Below, piece by piece: positions 1-5,709 of a stretch of 5,709 nucleotides of DNA; the stretch's first letter is position 1; each line of letters opens with the position of its first letter. The DNA lies in the NCBI GenBank assembly GCA_050330055.1, contig JBHJOF010000241.1:1-5709 (forward strand), read 5' to 3'. Made by a program: the position numbers and the translations under genes. The notes under the pieces were generated by a model. It saw only the letters and a program-made list of their open reading frames with translations. It had not been told where the DNA came from and did not search any database. Source of the stretch: JBHJOF01 sp050330055 (GTDB lineage: Bacteria > Pseudomonadota > Alphaproteobacteria > Kiloniellales > JAKSDN01).

Positions 1-312
1 CTCTGGGCCAAGGGCTCGCTGATCGGCAAGATCGGCAGCGTCTTCGCCTCGACGGCGACCCAGCACGGCGGCCAGGAGACCACCATCACCTCGTTCCACA
101 CGACGCTGCTGCACCAGGGCATGATCATCGTCGGCGTGCCCTATAGCTGCGCCGGGCTGAGCGAGATGGGCGAAGTCAGCGGCGGCACGCCCTATGGCGC
201 GACCACGCTGGCCAAGGCCGACGGCAGCCGCCAGCCGAGCCAGAACGAGCTGGCCATCGCCCGCTTCCAGGGCAAGCACGTGGCCGAGATCACGGCCAAG
301 CTGGCCCGCTAA
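1..312 (+). CDS. wrbA: NAD(P)H:quinone oxidoreductase type IV, WrbA (C-terminal 103 residues, 5' end outside window)
   Basis: This is the C-terminal half of WrbA, a cytoplasmic FMN-binding, flavodoxin-fold enzyme that reduces quinones by two electrons with NAD(P)H and so avoids semiquinone radicals. The reading frame is open from the first base and ends at TAA. In the visible part (residue 1 being the first codon), the stretch STATQHGGQE at 17-26 matches the FMN-contacting loop of the family. FH at 32-33 matches the active-site histidine region. GGTPYGATT followed by DGSRQPS at 61-80 is the hallmark C-terminal block of WrbA, and ELAIARFQG at 83-91 is the typical last helix. Full-length WrbA proteins are about 200 residues, so roughly half is missing at the window edge. 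The pirin gene follows 30 bp downstream on the same strand, suggesting co-transcription. Identification is firm; the N-terminus and promoter cannot be seen. Confidence 0.94.
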   Translation, partial: LWAKGSLIGKIGSVFASTATQHGGQETTITSFHTTLLHQGMIIVGVPYSCAGLSEMGEVSGGTPYGATTLAKADGSRQPSQNELAIARFQGKHVAEITAKLAR

Positions 313-314
313 AG

Positions 315-329
315 GCTGCACATTGCAGC
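315..329 (+). other. Small intercistronic stem-loop between wrbA and the pirin gene
   Basis: A perfect 6-bp inverted repeat GCTGCA / TGCAGC with a CAT loop lies three bases after the wrbA stop codon and just before the purine-rich leader of the pirin gene. No T-run follows, so it is not a standard intrinsic terminator. It could stabilise the wrbA 3' end or modulate pirin translation, or it could be chance in GC-rich sequence. Confidence 0.3.
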
Positions 330-342
330 AAGAGAGACAGCA

Positions 343-1041
343 ATGATTGAAGTCACGCCCTTCGAGCAGCTCGGCCGCTTCCGGAACGAGTGGCTCAACG
401 CGCGCTATCACTTCAGCTTCGCCGAGCACTACGACCCGGCGCGCATGGGCTGGGGGCCGCTCCGGGTGTGGAACGACGACACCATCGAGCCGGGCCAGGG
501 CTTCGGCATGCACGGCCACCGCGACATGGAGATCATCACCTATGTCCGGCGCGGCGCCATCACCCACCAGGACCACCTGGGCAATCAGGGCCGCACCGAG
601 GCGGGCGACGTGCAGGTCATGTCCGCCGGCAGCGGCATCCTGCATGCCGAGGTCAACCTGGAGTCCGAGCCCACGCAGCTGTTCCAGATCTGGATCGAGC
701 CGAACCGGCTGCGCGTCGCGCCGCGCTGGGACCAGCGCCGCTTCCCCAAGGGCGAGCGCGCAGGTGTTCTCGTGCCGCTGGCCTCGGGGCGGCCGGGCGA
801 CGAGCAGGCGCTGCCGATCCACCAGGACGCGACGCTGCTCGGCGCCACCCTGATGGCCGGACAGAGCGTGACGCACCAGCTCGGCAGCGGACGCCGCGCC
901 TATCTGGTGGCGGCCAGCGGCCGCTGCACGGTCAACGGCACTGCCGTCGAGGCGCGTGACGGCGTCAGCGTCGGCGACGAGGAGACGCTCACCATCACCG
1001 CGATCGAGGACAGCGAGCTGCTGCTCGCCGACTTGCCGTGA
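343..1041 (+). CDS. Pirin family protein (bicupin, YhaK/YhhW-like)
   Basis: This 232-residue protein is a pirin-family bicupin. The N-terminal cupin carries the four expected metal ligands: H57 and H59 in GMHGHRDMEIITYV, and H101 and E103 in GILHAEVN. The FxxHPH-like motif is relaxed, as in YhaK/YhhW proteins. The block DMEIITYVRRGAITHQD (61-77) and GDVQVMSAGSGILH (88-101) are typical of the family, as is FQIWIEP (114-120) at the domain link. The second cupin (about 140-232) is degenerate and lacks metal ligands, also usual. Some pirins have quercetin 2,3-dioxygenase activity in vitro, but the physiological substrate is generally unknown, so no reaction is assigned. The protein is predicted cytoplasmic, with no signal peptide. 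The ATG is preceded by a weak purine-rich site (GAGAGA at 332-337). It probably forms an operon with wrbA upstream, consistent with a redox or quinone-stress role. Confidence 0.93.
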   Translation: MIEVTPFEQLGRFRNEWLNARYHFSFAEHYDPARMGWGPLRVWNDDTIEPGQGFGMHGHRDMEIITYVRRGAITHQDHLGNQGRTEAGDVQVMSAGSGILHAEVNLESEPTQLFQIWIEPNRLRVAPRWDQRRFPKGERAGVLVPLASGRPGDEQALPIHQDATLLGATLMAGQSVTHQLGSGRRAYLVAASGRCTVNGTAVEARDGVSVGDEETLTITAIEDSELLLADLP

Positions 1042-1074
1042 GCATCGAGCGCCGCTAATGCTAGAGTCCCAACC

Positions 1075-1086
1075 CTCGGCACCGAG
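1075..1086 (+). terminator. Weak terminator-like hairpin after the pirin gene
   Basis: CTCGG / CCGAG form a very short inverted repeat (CA between the arms, so at most four pairs with a usable loop), followed by ATTTCT. It lies 33 bp after the pirin stop. The stem is too short for a confident intrinsic terminator. The larger palindrome just downstream may do more to end or attenuate transcription. Confidence 0.2.
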
Positions 1087-1097
1087 ATTTCTAAAGC

Positions 1098-1173
1098 TGT
1101 CATTGCCGGGCTTGACCCGGCAATCCATGGTGCCGCTGCACGATGGATGCCCGGATCAAGTCCGGGCATGACA
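1098..1173. repeat. Two-hairpin palindromic intergenic repeat (REP/BIME-like)
   Basis: The element is a 76-bp inverted repeat bounded by TGTCAT and ATGACA. It consists of two 31-nt half-elements, each a hairpin with a 9-bp perfect stem and a 5-nt loop. The left stem is ATTGCCGGG (1102-1110) with CCCGGCAAT (1116-1124), loop CTTGA. The right stem is ATGCCCGGA (1147-1155) with TCCGGGCAT (1161-1169), loop TCAAG. The halves are inverted relative to each other and joined by a 14-nt spacer (1129-1142). When the right half is reverse-complemented, it differs from the left at six positions, all in the stems and forming three compensatory pairs. Similar GTCAT...CCGGG...ATGAC palindromes are, to my knowledge, common dispersed repeats in alphaproteobacterial genomes. 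It sits between pirin and doxX and may attenuate or insulate transcription. Confidence 0.88.
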
Positions 1174-1223
1174 ATGAACAAGAACCAAATGTCAGCGCCA
1201 TTACCTGGATTTAAGCGCACAGC

Positions 1224-1228
1224 GAGGA
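1224..1228 (+). promoter_or_regulatory. Shine-Dalgarno site that fixes the doxX start
   Basis: GAGGA ends 8 nt before the ATG at 1237. This is the only good ribosome site in the region. It argues against the in-frame ATG at 1147, which lies inside the palindromic repeat. Confidence 0.75.
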
Positions 1229-1236
1229 CCAATGCA

Positions 1237-1710
<474 letters not shown>

Positions 1711-1711
1711 C

Positions 1712-1732
1712 GACCGGTCATAGCGGCCGGTC
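1712..1732 (+). other. Short inverted repeat between doxX and the reductase gene
   Basis: GACCGG (1712-1717) and CCGGTC (1727-1732) can pair across a 9-nt loop, starting one base after the doxX stop. No T-run follows. A related GACCGG...GGCCGG pattern lies in the last doxX codons (1684-1701). It may be an intercistronic RNA structure or GC-rich chance. Confidence 0.25.
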
Positions 1733-1740
1733 CAATCGAG

Positions 1741-1748
1741 GAGAGGAG
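1741..1748 (+). promoter_or_regulatory. Strong Shine-Dalgarno site for a TTG start
   Basis: GAGAGGAG lies 7 nt before the TTG at 1756. This near-consensus spacing and sequence decides in favour of the rare start codon for the reductase gene. Confidence 0.8.
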
Positions 1749-1755
1749 ACGCGTA

Positions 1756-2742
1756 TTGGGCTTGTTGATCGACGGCGTCTGGCACGACCGCTGGTACGAC
1801 ACCGAGAAGTCCGGAGGCCGCTTCGAGCGCCAGCAGAGCAGCTTCCGCAACTGGGTGACGAAGGACGGCAGCCCCGGCCCGAGCGGCGAAGGCGACTTCA
1901 AGGCGGCGCCCGGGCGCTATCACCTCTATGTGTCGCTCGCCTGTCCCTGGGCCCATCGCACCCTGATCTTCCGCAAGCTGAAGGCCCTCGAGGAAGTGAT
2001 CTCGGTCTCGGTGGTGCATTGGCACATGGGCCAGAACGGCTGGGAGTTCCGCGAGGGACCCGGCGCCACGCCCGATCACGTCAATGGCGCGCGCTACCTG
2101 CACCAGGTCTATACGCAGGCCCAGCCCGATTACAGCGGCCGGGTCACCGTGCCGGTGCTGTGGGACAAGCAGCGCGGCACCGTCGTCAGCAACGAATCGT
2201 CCGAGATCATCCGCATGCTGAACAGCGCCTTCGACGCGTGGGGCAAGGCCGGCCTCGACTTCTATCCCAAGGCGCTGCGCCCAGCGATCGATCGCATCAA
2301 CGAGCGGGTCTACGAGACCGTCAACAACGGCGTCTACCGGGCCGGCTTCGCGACCAGCCAGAACGCTTACGAGGAAGCCTTCGACGCGCTGTTCGAAACC
2401 CTCGATGAGCTCGATGCCCGGCTCGGCCGGCAACGCTATCTGGTGGGCGAGCGTTTGACCGAGGCGGACTGGCGGCTCTTCACCACATTGGTTCGCTTCG
2501 ATCCGGTCTATGTCGGCCACTTCAAGTGCAACAAGCGCCGGCTGGTCGACTATTCGAACCTCTGGGCCTACGCGCGCGAACTCTACCAGGTGCCCGGTGT
2601 GGCCGAGACCGTGAACCTGCACCACATCAAGCGGCACTACTACGGCAGCCACAGCACGGTGAACCCGGGCGGCATCGTACCCAAGGGGCCGGACATCGAC
2701 TTCACCGCGCCGCACGGCCGCGAGGCGCTGGCCGCCGCCTGA
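1756..2742 (+). CDS. yqjG: Glutathionyl-hydroquinone reductase (Xi-class GST, YqjG/PcpF family)
   Basis: This 328-residue cytoplasmic enzyme reductively removes glutathione from glutathionyl-hydroquinones, using a second glutathione and releasing the hydroquinone and GSSG. The thioredoxin-like N-terminal domain holds the catalytic cysteine C63 in SLACPWAHRTL (60-70), the same position as in E. coli YqjG. VTVPVLWDK (130-138) provides the cis-proline region and VSNESSEIIRM (144-154) the glutathione-binding E/S motif. The helical C-terminal domain has VNNGVYRAGFATS (189-201), LTEADWRLFTTLVRFDPVY (234-252) and FKCNKRR (256-262), plus a tyrosine-rich HYYGSH (294-299), all family hallmarks. Length equals the E. 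coli protein as I recall it. The start is TTG, chosen because GLLIDGVWHD at 2-11 aligns with the known N-terminus and a strong Shine-Dalgarno site lies 7 nt upstream. It follows doxX closely, as in E. coli, and is likely co-transcribed. Confidence 0.95.
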   Translation: MGLLIDGVWHDRWYDTEKSGGRFERQQSSFRNWVTKDGSPGPSGEGDFKAAPGRYHLYVSLACPWAHRTLIFRKLKALEEVISVSVVHWHMGQNGWEFREGPGATPDHVNGARYLHQVYTQAQPDYSGRVTVPVLWDKQRGTVVSNESSEIIRMLNSAFDAWGKAGLDFYPKALRPAIDRINERVYETVNNGVYRAGFATSQNAYEEAFDALFETLDELDARLGRQRYLVGERLTEADWRLFTTLVRFDPVYVGHFKCNKRRLVDYSNLWAYARELYQVPGVAETVNLHHIKRHYYGSHSTVNPGGIVPKGPDIDFTAPHGREALAAA

Positions 2743-2770
2743 CCCCGCCCGGTCTGCCGCTCGCCTCGTC

Positions 2771-2790
2771 GCCGCCGATGTGGTGGCGGC
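2771..2790 (+). terminator. GC-rich hairpin downstream of the reductase gene
   Basis: GCCGCC (2771-2776) pairs with GGCGGC (2785-2790) across an 8-nt loop in the 100-bp gap before the channel gene. There is no T-run, so it is at best a non-canonical terminator or pause. Its position, between functionally unrelated genes, is the main argument for a role. Confidence 0.25.
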
Positions 2791-2842
2791 CGGGGCGGCT
2801 TGCTAGACTTCGCGCCCACATTCCCTAGAGGGTGCAGGGGTC

Positions 2843-5353
2843 TTGCGCGCAGTCGTCCGTCCGCTTCTCGTGGCGATCGCCCTGGTGCTGCCGGGTGCGC
2901 CGGCGCTTGGGCAGGACGAGCGCCCCTTCGGCTTCCGGCTCACCGACTGGAACCAGACGCTGAGCGAGGTCGAGGCCGCGGCCGAGCGGCCGGACCTGAC
3001 GGCGGCGGAGGTCAACGCCCTGCGCGACCGCCTGGCCCGCGTGCGGCAAGAGGCACTGGGCAGCAGGAACCGGGCGGAAAGCGCGCTGCAGCCGCTGCGT
3101 CAGCAGCTTGGCACGCTGGGGGCCGCCCCGGCGGAAGGCGAACCACCGGAATCGCCCGACATCGGCGCCCAGCGCCAAAGCCTCAACGAGCGGATCGCCT
3201 CGCTGCAAGACCAGATCAAGCAGATCGGCCTGATCACGACAAAGGTCCAGGAGCTCGATTCCCGCTTCTCGGCCTATGCGCGCGAGCAGGCTGTAAGCGA
3301 AATCCTGAAACCCTATCCGCTGCCCATCGCCCCCAGCACCATCGCCGTCTCCGTGCCGGAGATGTTCGGCATACTGGGGCGGCTGGTGCAGGCTCCGATC
3401 AGCTGGTGGGACGGCCTCACTTCCGAACAGCGCATCCATATCCTGCTCTATCGCCTGCTGCTCGGCCTCGGACTGATCGTCGCCATCGGCTGGCTTCTGC
3501 GCCGGCTGCTGCTGCGTGCTTTCGGCCGTGACCCCGAGAGCACGGCACCGACCTATGCCCGGCGAGTCGTGGCGGCGGTCGCGGAAGGGCTCGCCGACGG
3601 CCTGATCCCGGCCCTGATTCTCGGCGGCATTCTCGAGCGGGTCGCCAGCAGCGGCGTGGTGCCGATGGGCGTGTTCCGCGACATGGTCATGGGTTTCTGC
3701 ATCTCGGCCATGATCTTCGTGCTGAGCTGGGCCTTCGCCAGGGCGGCGCTGGCCCCGGACCTGCCGAGCTGGCGCCTGGAAAATATCCAGCCGGAGAACG
3801 CCAAGCGGATCGCCCGTGCCATTAGCCTGCTGGCGGCGCTCTTCGCCGTCGACCTGTTCCTGACCAGATCAACCGCCGGCCTCCCCATCTCCGATGAGCT
3901 GGCGTCCTTCTACGAGTTGGTCACCAGCGTGGTCGAGGCCGCCATCGTGGTCTATCTGACCCGGTCATCGCTCTGGGTTCCCGGTGCAGCCGACGCCGCG
4001 CTCGCCGACCAGGATGCCGATGACGAAGCGGCTGTGCCCAGTGGCCGCGCCAGTCGCTTCTGGCTGACGGTCCGCGTCGCGCTGCGCTCGATCGCGATCG
4101 CCGCGATCGTCGCCGCAATCGCCGGCTACGCGGGCTTGGCCGGCTATCTGATGAGCAATCTGCTGGCGACCGGCGTGGTCGGCGGGCCCCTGTTCCTGAT
4201 CCGCGGCCTGCTGCGCGAGCTGATCGGCGGCGCGCTGCGCGCGGACCTGGTGCAGAGCGAGCTGGGCCTGCGCCACAGGACGCGCAACCTGTTGAAGTTC
4301 TGGCTGCGCACGCTGCTCGACCTCGCCATCCTCCTGATCGGGCTGCTGATCGTGCTGCCGATCTGGGGCGTGCCGGCGCGGGACATGTTGATCTGGACCA
4401 GCGGCGTCCTGCAGGGCTTCACCATCGGCAACGTCACGATCTCGGTGACCGACGCACTGATCGGAATCGGCGTCTTCGCCGGCGTGCTGATCGCGACCCG
4501 CTTGCTGCAGCGCCTGTTGGCCGAGCGGGTGCTGCCCCAGACCACGCTCGACAGTGGGGTGCAGAATTCGCTCGCCGCCGGCTTCGGCTATATCGGCCTG
4601 ATCCTGGCGGCGGCCTTGGCGATCTCGGCCATCGGCCTCGACCTCTCCAACGTGGCGCTGATCGCCGGCGCGCTCTCGGTCGGCATCGGTTTCGGGCTGC
4701 AGAACGTGGTCAACAACTTCGTCTCCGGCCTCATCCTGCTGGTCGAGCGGCCGATCAAGGTCGGCGATTGGATCGTCGCCGCCGGGCACGAAGGCTACGT
4801 TAAGCGCATCAACGTGCGCGCCACCGAGCTGGAGACCTTCCAGCGCGCCTCGGTGATCATCCCGAACAGCGAGCTGATCTCGACCTCGGTGATCAACTAC
4901 ACGCACAAGAACAAGCTCGGCCGCATCGAGGTAAAGGTCGGCGTGGCCTACGGTTCCGACGTCGAGAAGGTCATGCGGATCATGAAGGAGCCGCTGGTCG
5001 CTGATTCGCGCATTGCGGAGTGGCCCGAGCCCTACGTCCTGTTCCGCGGCTTCGGGGACAGCTCGCTCGACTTCGAGGGGCGCGGCTATCTGCTCGACGT
5101 CGAGTCGATCATGAGCGTCTCCAGCGACTACCGCGTCGCGCTGGCCAAGGCCTTCGCCGAGAACGGCATCGAGATCCCCTTCCCGCAGCGCGACCTGCAC
5201 TTGAAGGACATCGACCGCCTGGTCGAGGCGATCAGCCACAGCAACGACGCAGCCGCAGAGCGGCAGGCCGCGCGGCGCCAATTCAACGAGCCGCCCGGCA
5301 AGGCCGCGGAGGAGCGGGCGGCGGCGCCAGGTGACGGCAAGCCGGCCGGCTAA
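2843..5353 (+). CDS. Large MscS-family mechanosensitive ion channel with periplasmic N-terminal (DUF3772-like) domain
   Basis: This 836-residue inner-membrane channel likely opens under membrane tension to release solutes on hypo-osmotic shock. A signal peptide (1-23, cleavage likely after ALG) leads into a charged helical, coiled-coil-prone periplasmic region (about 35-190), resembling the DUF3772 domain seen in such channels. About ten hydrophobic helices follow (near 196-220, 248-264, 280-302, 326-342, 355-374, 408-430, 438-457, 489-510, 535-552, 575-598). The pore helix, at 602-633, carries GALSVGIGFGLQNVVNNFVSG and is followed by ERPIKVGDW (635-643), the MscS signature. The beta domain has VRATELETF and VIIPNSELIS (658-680), and the vestibule ends in IEIPFPQRDLHLK (776-788). 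The tail (800-836) is Ala/Arg/Lys-rich and probably disordered. An acidic loop lies at 383-396. TTG at 2843 is the only usable start after the in-frame TAG at 2804, with GAGGG at 2828-2832 upstream. Length fits large MscK-like relatives rather than compact MscS. Confidence 0.93.
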   Translation: MRAVVRPLLVAIALVLPGAPALGQDERPFGFRLTDWNQTLSEVEAAAERPDLTAAEVNALRDRLARVRQEALGSRNRAESALQPLRQQLGTLGAAPAEGEPPESPDIGAQRQSLNERIASLQDQIKQIGLITTKVQELDSRFSAYAREQAVSEILKPYPLPIAPSTIAVSVPEMFGILGRLVQAPISWWDGLTSEQRIHILLYRLLLGLGLIVAIGWLLRRLLLRAFGRDPESTAPTYARRVVAAVAEGLADGLIPALILGGILERVASSGVVPMGVFRDMVMGFCISAMIFVLSWAFARAALAPDLPSWRLENIQPENAKRIARAISLLAALFAVDLFLTRSTAGLPISDELASFYELVTSVVEAAIVVYLTRSSLWVPGAADAALADQDADDEAAVPSGRASRFWLTVRVALRSIAIAAIVAAIAGYAGLAGYLMSNLLATGVVGGPLFLIRGLLRELIGGALRADLVQSELGLRHRTRNLLKFWLRTLLDLAILLIGLLIVLPIWGVPARDMLIWTSGVLQGFTIGNVTISVTDALIGIGVFAGVLIATRLLQRLLAERVLPQTTLDSGVQNSLAAGFGYIGLILAAALAISAIGLDLSNVALIAGALSVGIGFGLQNVVNNFVSGLILLVERPIKVGDWIVAAGHEGYVKRINVRATELETFQRASVIIPNSELISTSVINYTHKNKLGRIEVKVGVAYGSDVEKVMRIMKEPLVADSRIAEWPEPYVLFRGFGDSSLDFEGRGYLLDVESIMSVSSDYRVALAKAFAENGIEIPFPQRDLHLKDIDRLVEAISHSNDAAAERQAARRQFNEPPGKAAEERAAAPGDGKPAG

Positions 5354-5381
5354 TACCAAATCCCGATAGTGATGACCGGTC

Positions 5382-5439
5382 GCCCATGCTTCGTGACGCC
5401 CGCCTTCGCCAAGGCTACGGCGGCTTCCTCAGCATGAGG
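5382..5439 (-). repeat. Palindromic repeat, copy 1 (CCTCATsCTGAGG family)
   Basis: Read on the minus strand, this copy begins CCTCATGCTGAGGA and ends GCGTCACGAAGCATGGGC, the same head and tail as the copy at 5468-5512 with one paired difference plus a single tail base. The outer arms CATGCT (5385-5390) and AGCATG (5431-5436) pair perfectly. The interior holds a GC-rich imperfect hairpin (5400-5410 with 5413-5423, 9 of 11 pairs). The head itself is also a local palindrome, CCTCA...TGAGG. I recall repeats of this type as widely dispersed in Hyphomicrobiales genomes. Confidence 0.75.
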
Positions 5440-5467
5440 TGGGAGTATGCTGATATAAAGCAACATT

Positions 5468-5512
5468 CCTCATCCTGAGGAGCGTTCGAAGAACGCGTCT
5501 CGAAGGATGGGC
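5468..5512 (+). repeat. Palindromic repeat, copy 2 (CCTCATsCTGAGG family)
   Basis: This copy begins CCTCATCCTGAGGA and ends GCGTCTCGAAGGATGGGC. Outer arms CATCCT (5471-5476) and AGGATG (5504-5509) pair. A further stem joins GAGG (5477-5480) with TCTC (5498-5501, one G-T wobble), and the inner stem GCGTTC (5482-5487) pairs with GAACGC (5491-5496) around a GAA loop. The result is an almost continuous hairpin. It faces copy 1 across a 28-nt spacer. Confidence 0.78.
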
Positions 5513-5518
5513 CATGAG

Positions 5519-5533
5519 TCTCGATCTTCGAGA
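5519..5533 (+). other. Small hairpin downstream of repeat copy 2
   Basis: TCTCGA (5519-5524) and TCGAGA (5528-5533) form a perfect 6-bp stem with a TCT loop, 6 bp after repeat copy 2. There is no T-run after it. It may be part of the same mosaic or chance. Confidence 0.3.
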
Positions 5534-5561
5534 TGGCGTATTAGACCAGCGGTGCTTATTG

Positions 5562-5705
5562 CTGACCCGTCATCCCGTGCGCGCCGCAGCACGCAGTGAT
5601 GCGGTGCAGACACGGGATCTGGCGCTATCGAAGCTCTCCATCTGGCAGATCCCGGATCAGCGAAGCAGCACTGCGTGCTGCATCGCATCCGGGATGACGA
5701 GTCAG
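5562..5705. repeat. 144-bp two-half inverted repeat (GTCATCCCG...CGGGATGAC)
   Basis: The ends 5562-5577 and 5690-5705 pair at 15 of 16 positions. Inside are two 52-nt half-elements in inverted orientation, 5569-5620 and 5647-5698, both running GTCATCCCG...CGGGATCT in their own sense and sharing a 13-bp block GCAGCACGCAGTG (5586-5598, inverted at 5669-5681). Each half can fold alone. The right half gives a long hairpin: CCCGGAT (5651-5657) with ATCCGGG (5687-5693), GCGA with TCGC, and GCAGCAC (5665-5671) with GTGCTGC (5675-5681). The left half pairs CCCGTG (5574-5579) with CACGGG (5611-5616) and CCGCA with TGCGG. The spacer is 5621-5646. The layout matches the repeat at 1098-1173 on a larger scale. 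No transposase is present, so this is at most a non-autonomous element. Confidence 0.85.
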
Positions 5706-5709
5706 AATT

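Larger units (their letters stand above)
5354..5709. other. Non-coding, repeat-rich intergenic region
   Basis: No credible gene was found in the 356 bases after the channel stop codon. The stretch holds two opposed palindromic repeats (5382-5512), a small hairpin (5519-5533) and a long two-half inverted repeat (5562-5705). An open frame on the minus strand (5470-5688) is read entirely through these repeats and has no recognisable protein features. The 28-nt spacer between the first two repeats (5440-5467) and the stretch 5534-5561 are less GC-rich, but I see no convincing promoter in them. Confidence 0.8.

Noticed and set aside
1098..1173. Palindrome considered as an intrinsic terminator for the pirin gene
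   Set aside because: Stems are strong, but neither hairpin is followed by a T-run on either strand. It fits a dispersed repeat better, though it may still attenuate transcription.
1174..1223. Possible promoter between the palindrome and doxX (TTACCTGGATTTAA)
   Set aside because: It has somewhat higher AT content but no pair of hexamers at proper spacing that I can defend.
956..1232. Overlapping open frames on both strands across the pirin end and the palindrome
   Set aside because: Peptides such as LPGLTRQSM and VMPGLDPGIH are typical translations of this repeat type, not proteins.
2800..2828. Possible promoter before the channel gene (TTGCTA with a CCCTAG about 17 nt on)
   Set aside because: The -10 match is poor and the region is GC-rich. 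A promoter is likely somewhere in this gap, but the sequence does not single out this one.
3965..5359. 464-codon open frame on the minus strand opposite the channel gene
   Set aside because: It is a GC-bias shadow: the composition is dominated by Asp, Val, His, Gln, Arg and Ala, with no domain or ribosome site, and the opposite strand encodes a clear MscS channel throughout.
5470..5688. 72-codon minus-strand open frame in the 3' intergenic region
   Set aside because: It is read almost wholly through palindromic repeats, has a Cys/Arg/Ser-rich composition and no ribosome site or family resemblance.
5382..5705. Repeat cluster considered as a CRISPR array
   Set aside because: There are only a few copies, in opposite orientations, with unequal lengths, variable self-complementary interiors and no regular spacers.

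Overview
The window is GC-rich DNA with tightly packed genes, all on the + strand. Codon use is strongly GC-biased, and the intergenic spaces carry GTCAT...ATGAC and CCTCATsCTGAGG palindromes of a kind I associate with Alphaproteobacteria (Hyphomicrobiales or Rhodospirillales-like genomes). The genus cannot be fixed from the sequence alone. No phage, transposase, CRISPR, tRNA or rRNA was seen.

Positions 1-2742 hold four genes with a shared redox theme: the 3' end of wrbA (flavodoxin-like NAD(P)H:quinone oxidoreductase), a pirin-family cupin, a DoxX-family membrane protein, and a glutathionyl-hydroquinone reductase of the YqjG/PcpF family (Xi-class GST). The likely joint job is handling quinones and related electrophiles: WrbA reduces quinones by two electrons, the GST-like enzyme reductively removes glutathione from glutathionyl-hydroquinones, and the pirin and DoxX proteins are recurrent partners of such enzymes. 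The set resembles the Escherichia coli yqjF-yqjG...yhaK neighbourhood. wrbA and the pirin gene are 30 bp apart. A 195-bp gap with a two-hairpin palindromic repeat separates pirin from doxX. doxX and the reductase gene are 45 bp apart, so there are probably two transcription units or one unit interrupted by the repeat.

Positions 2843-5353 encode a large inner-membrane mechanosensitive channel of the MscS superfamily. It has a signal peptide, a helical periplasmic N-terminal region, about eleven membrane helices and a canonical MscS pore and vestibule. It is a separate osmotic-protection function with no obvious link to the quinone genes. It starts with TTG, as does the reductase.

Positions 5354-5709 contain no credible gene. 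They are a cluster of palindromic repeats: two copies of one family facing each other, followed by a 144-bp two-half inverted repeat. In all three repeat settings, differences between related arms include compensatory base-pair changes, which suggests selection or a copying mechanism acting on secondary structure. This is the most interesting signal in the window. I see no evidence of a novel multi-gene defence or metabolic system.
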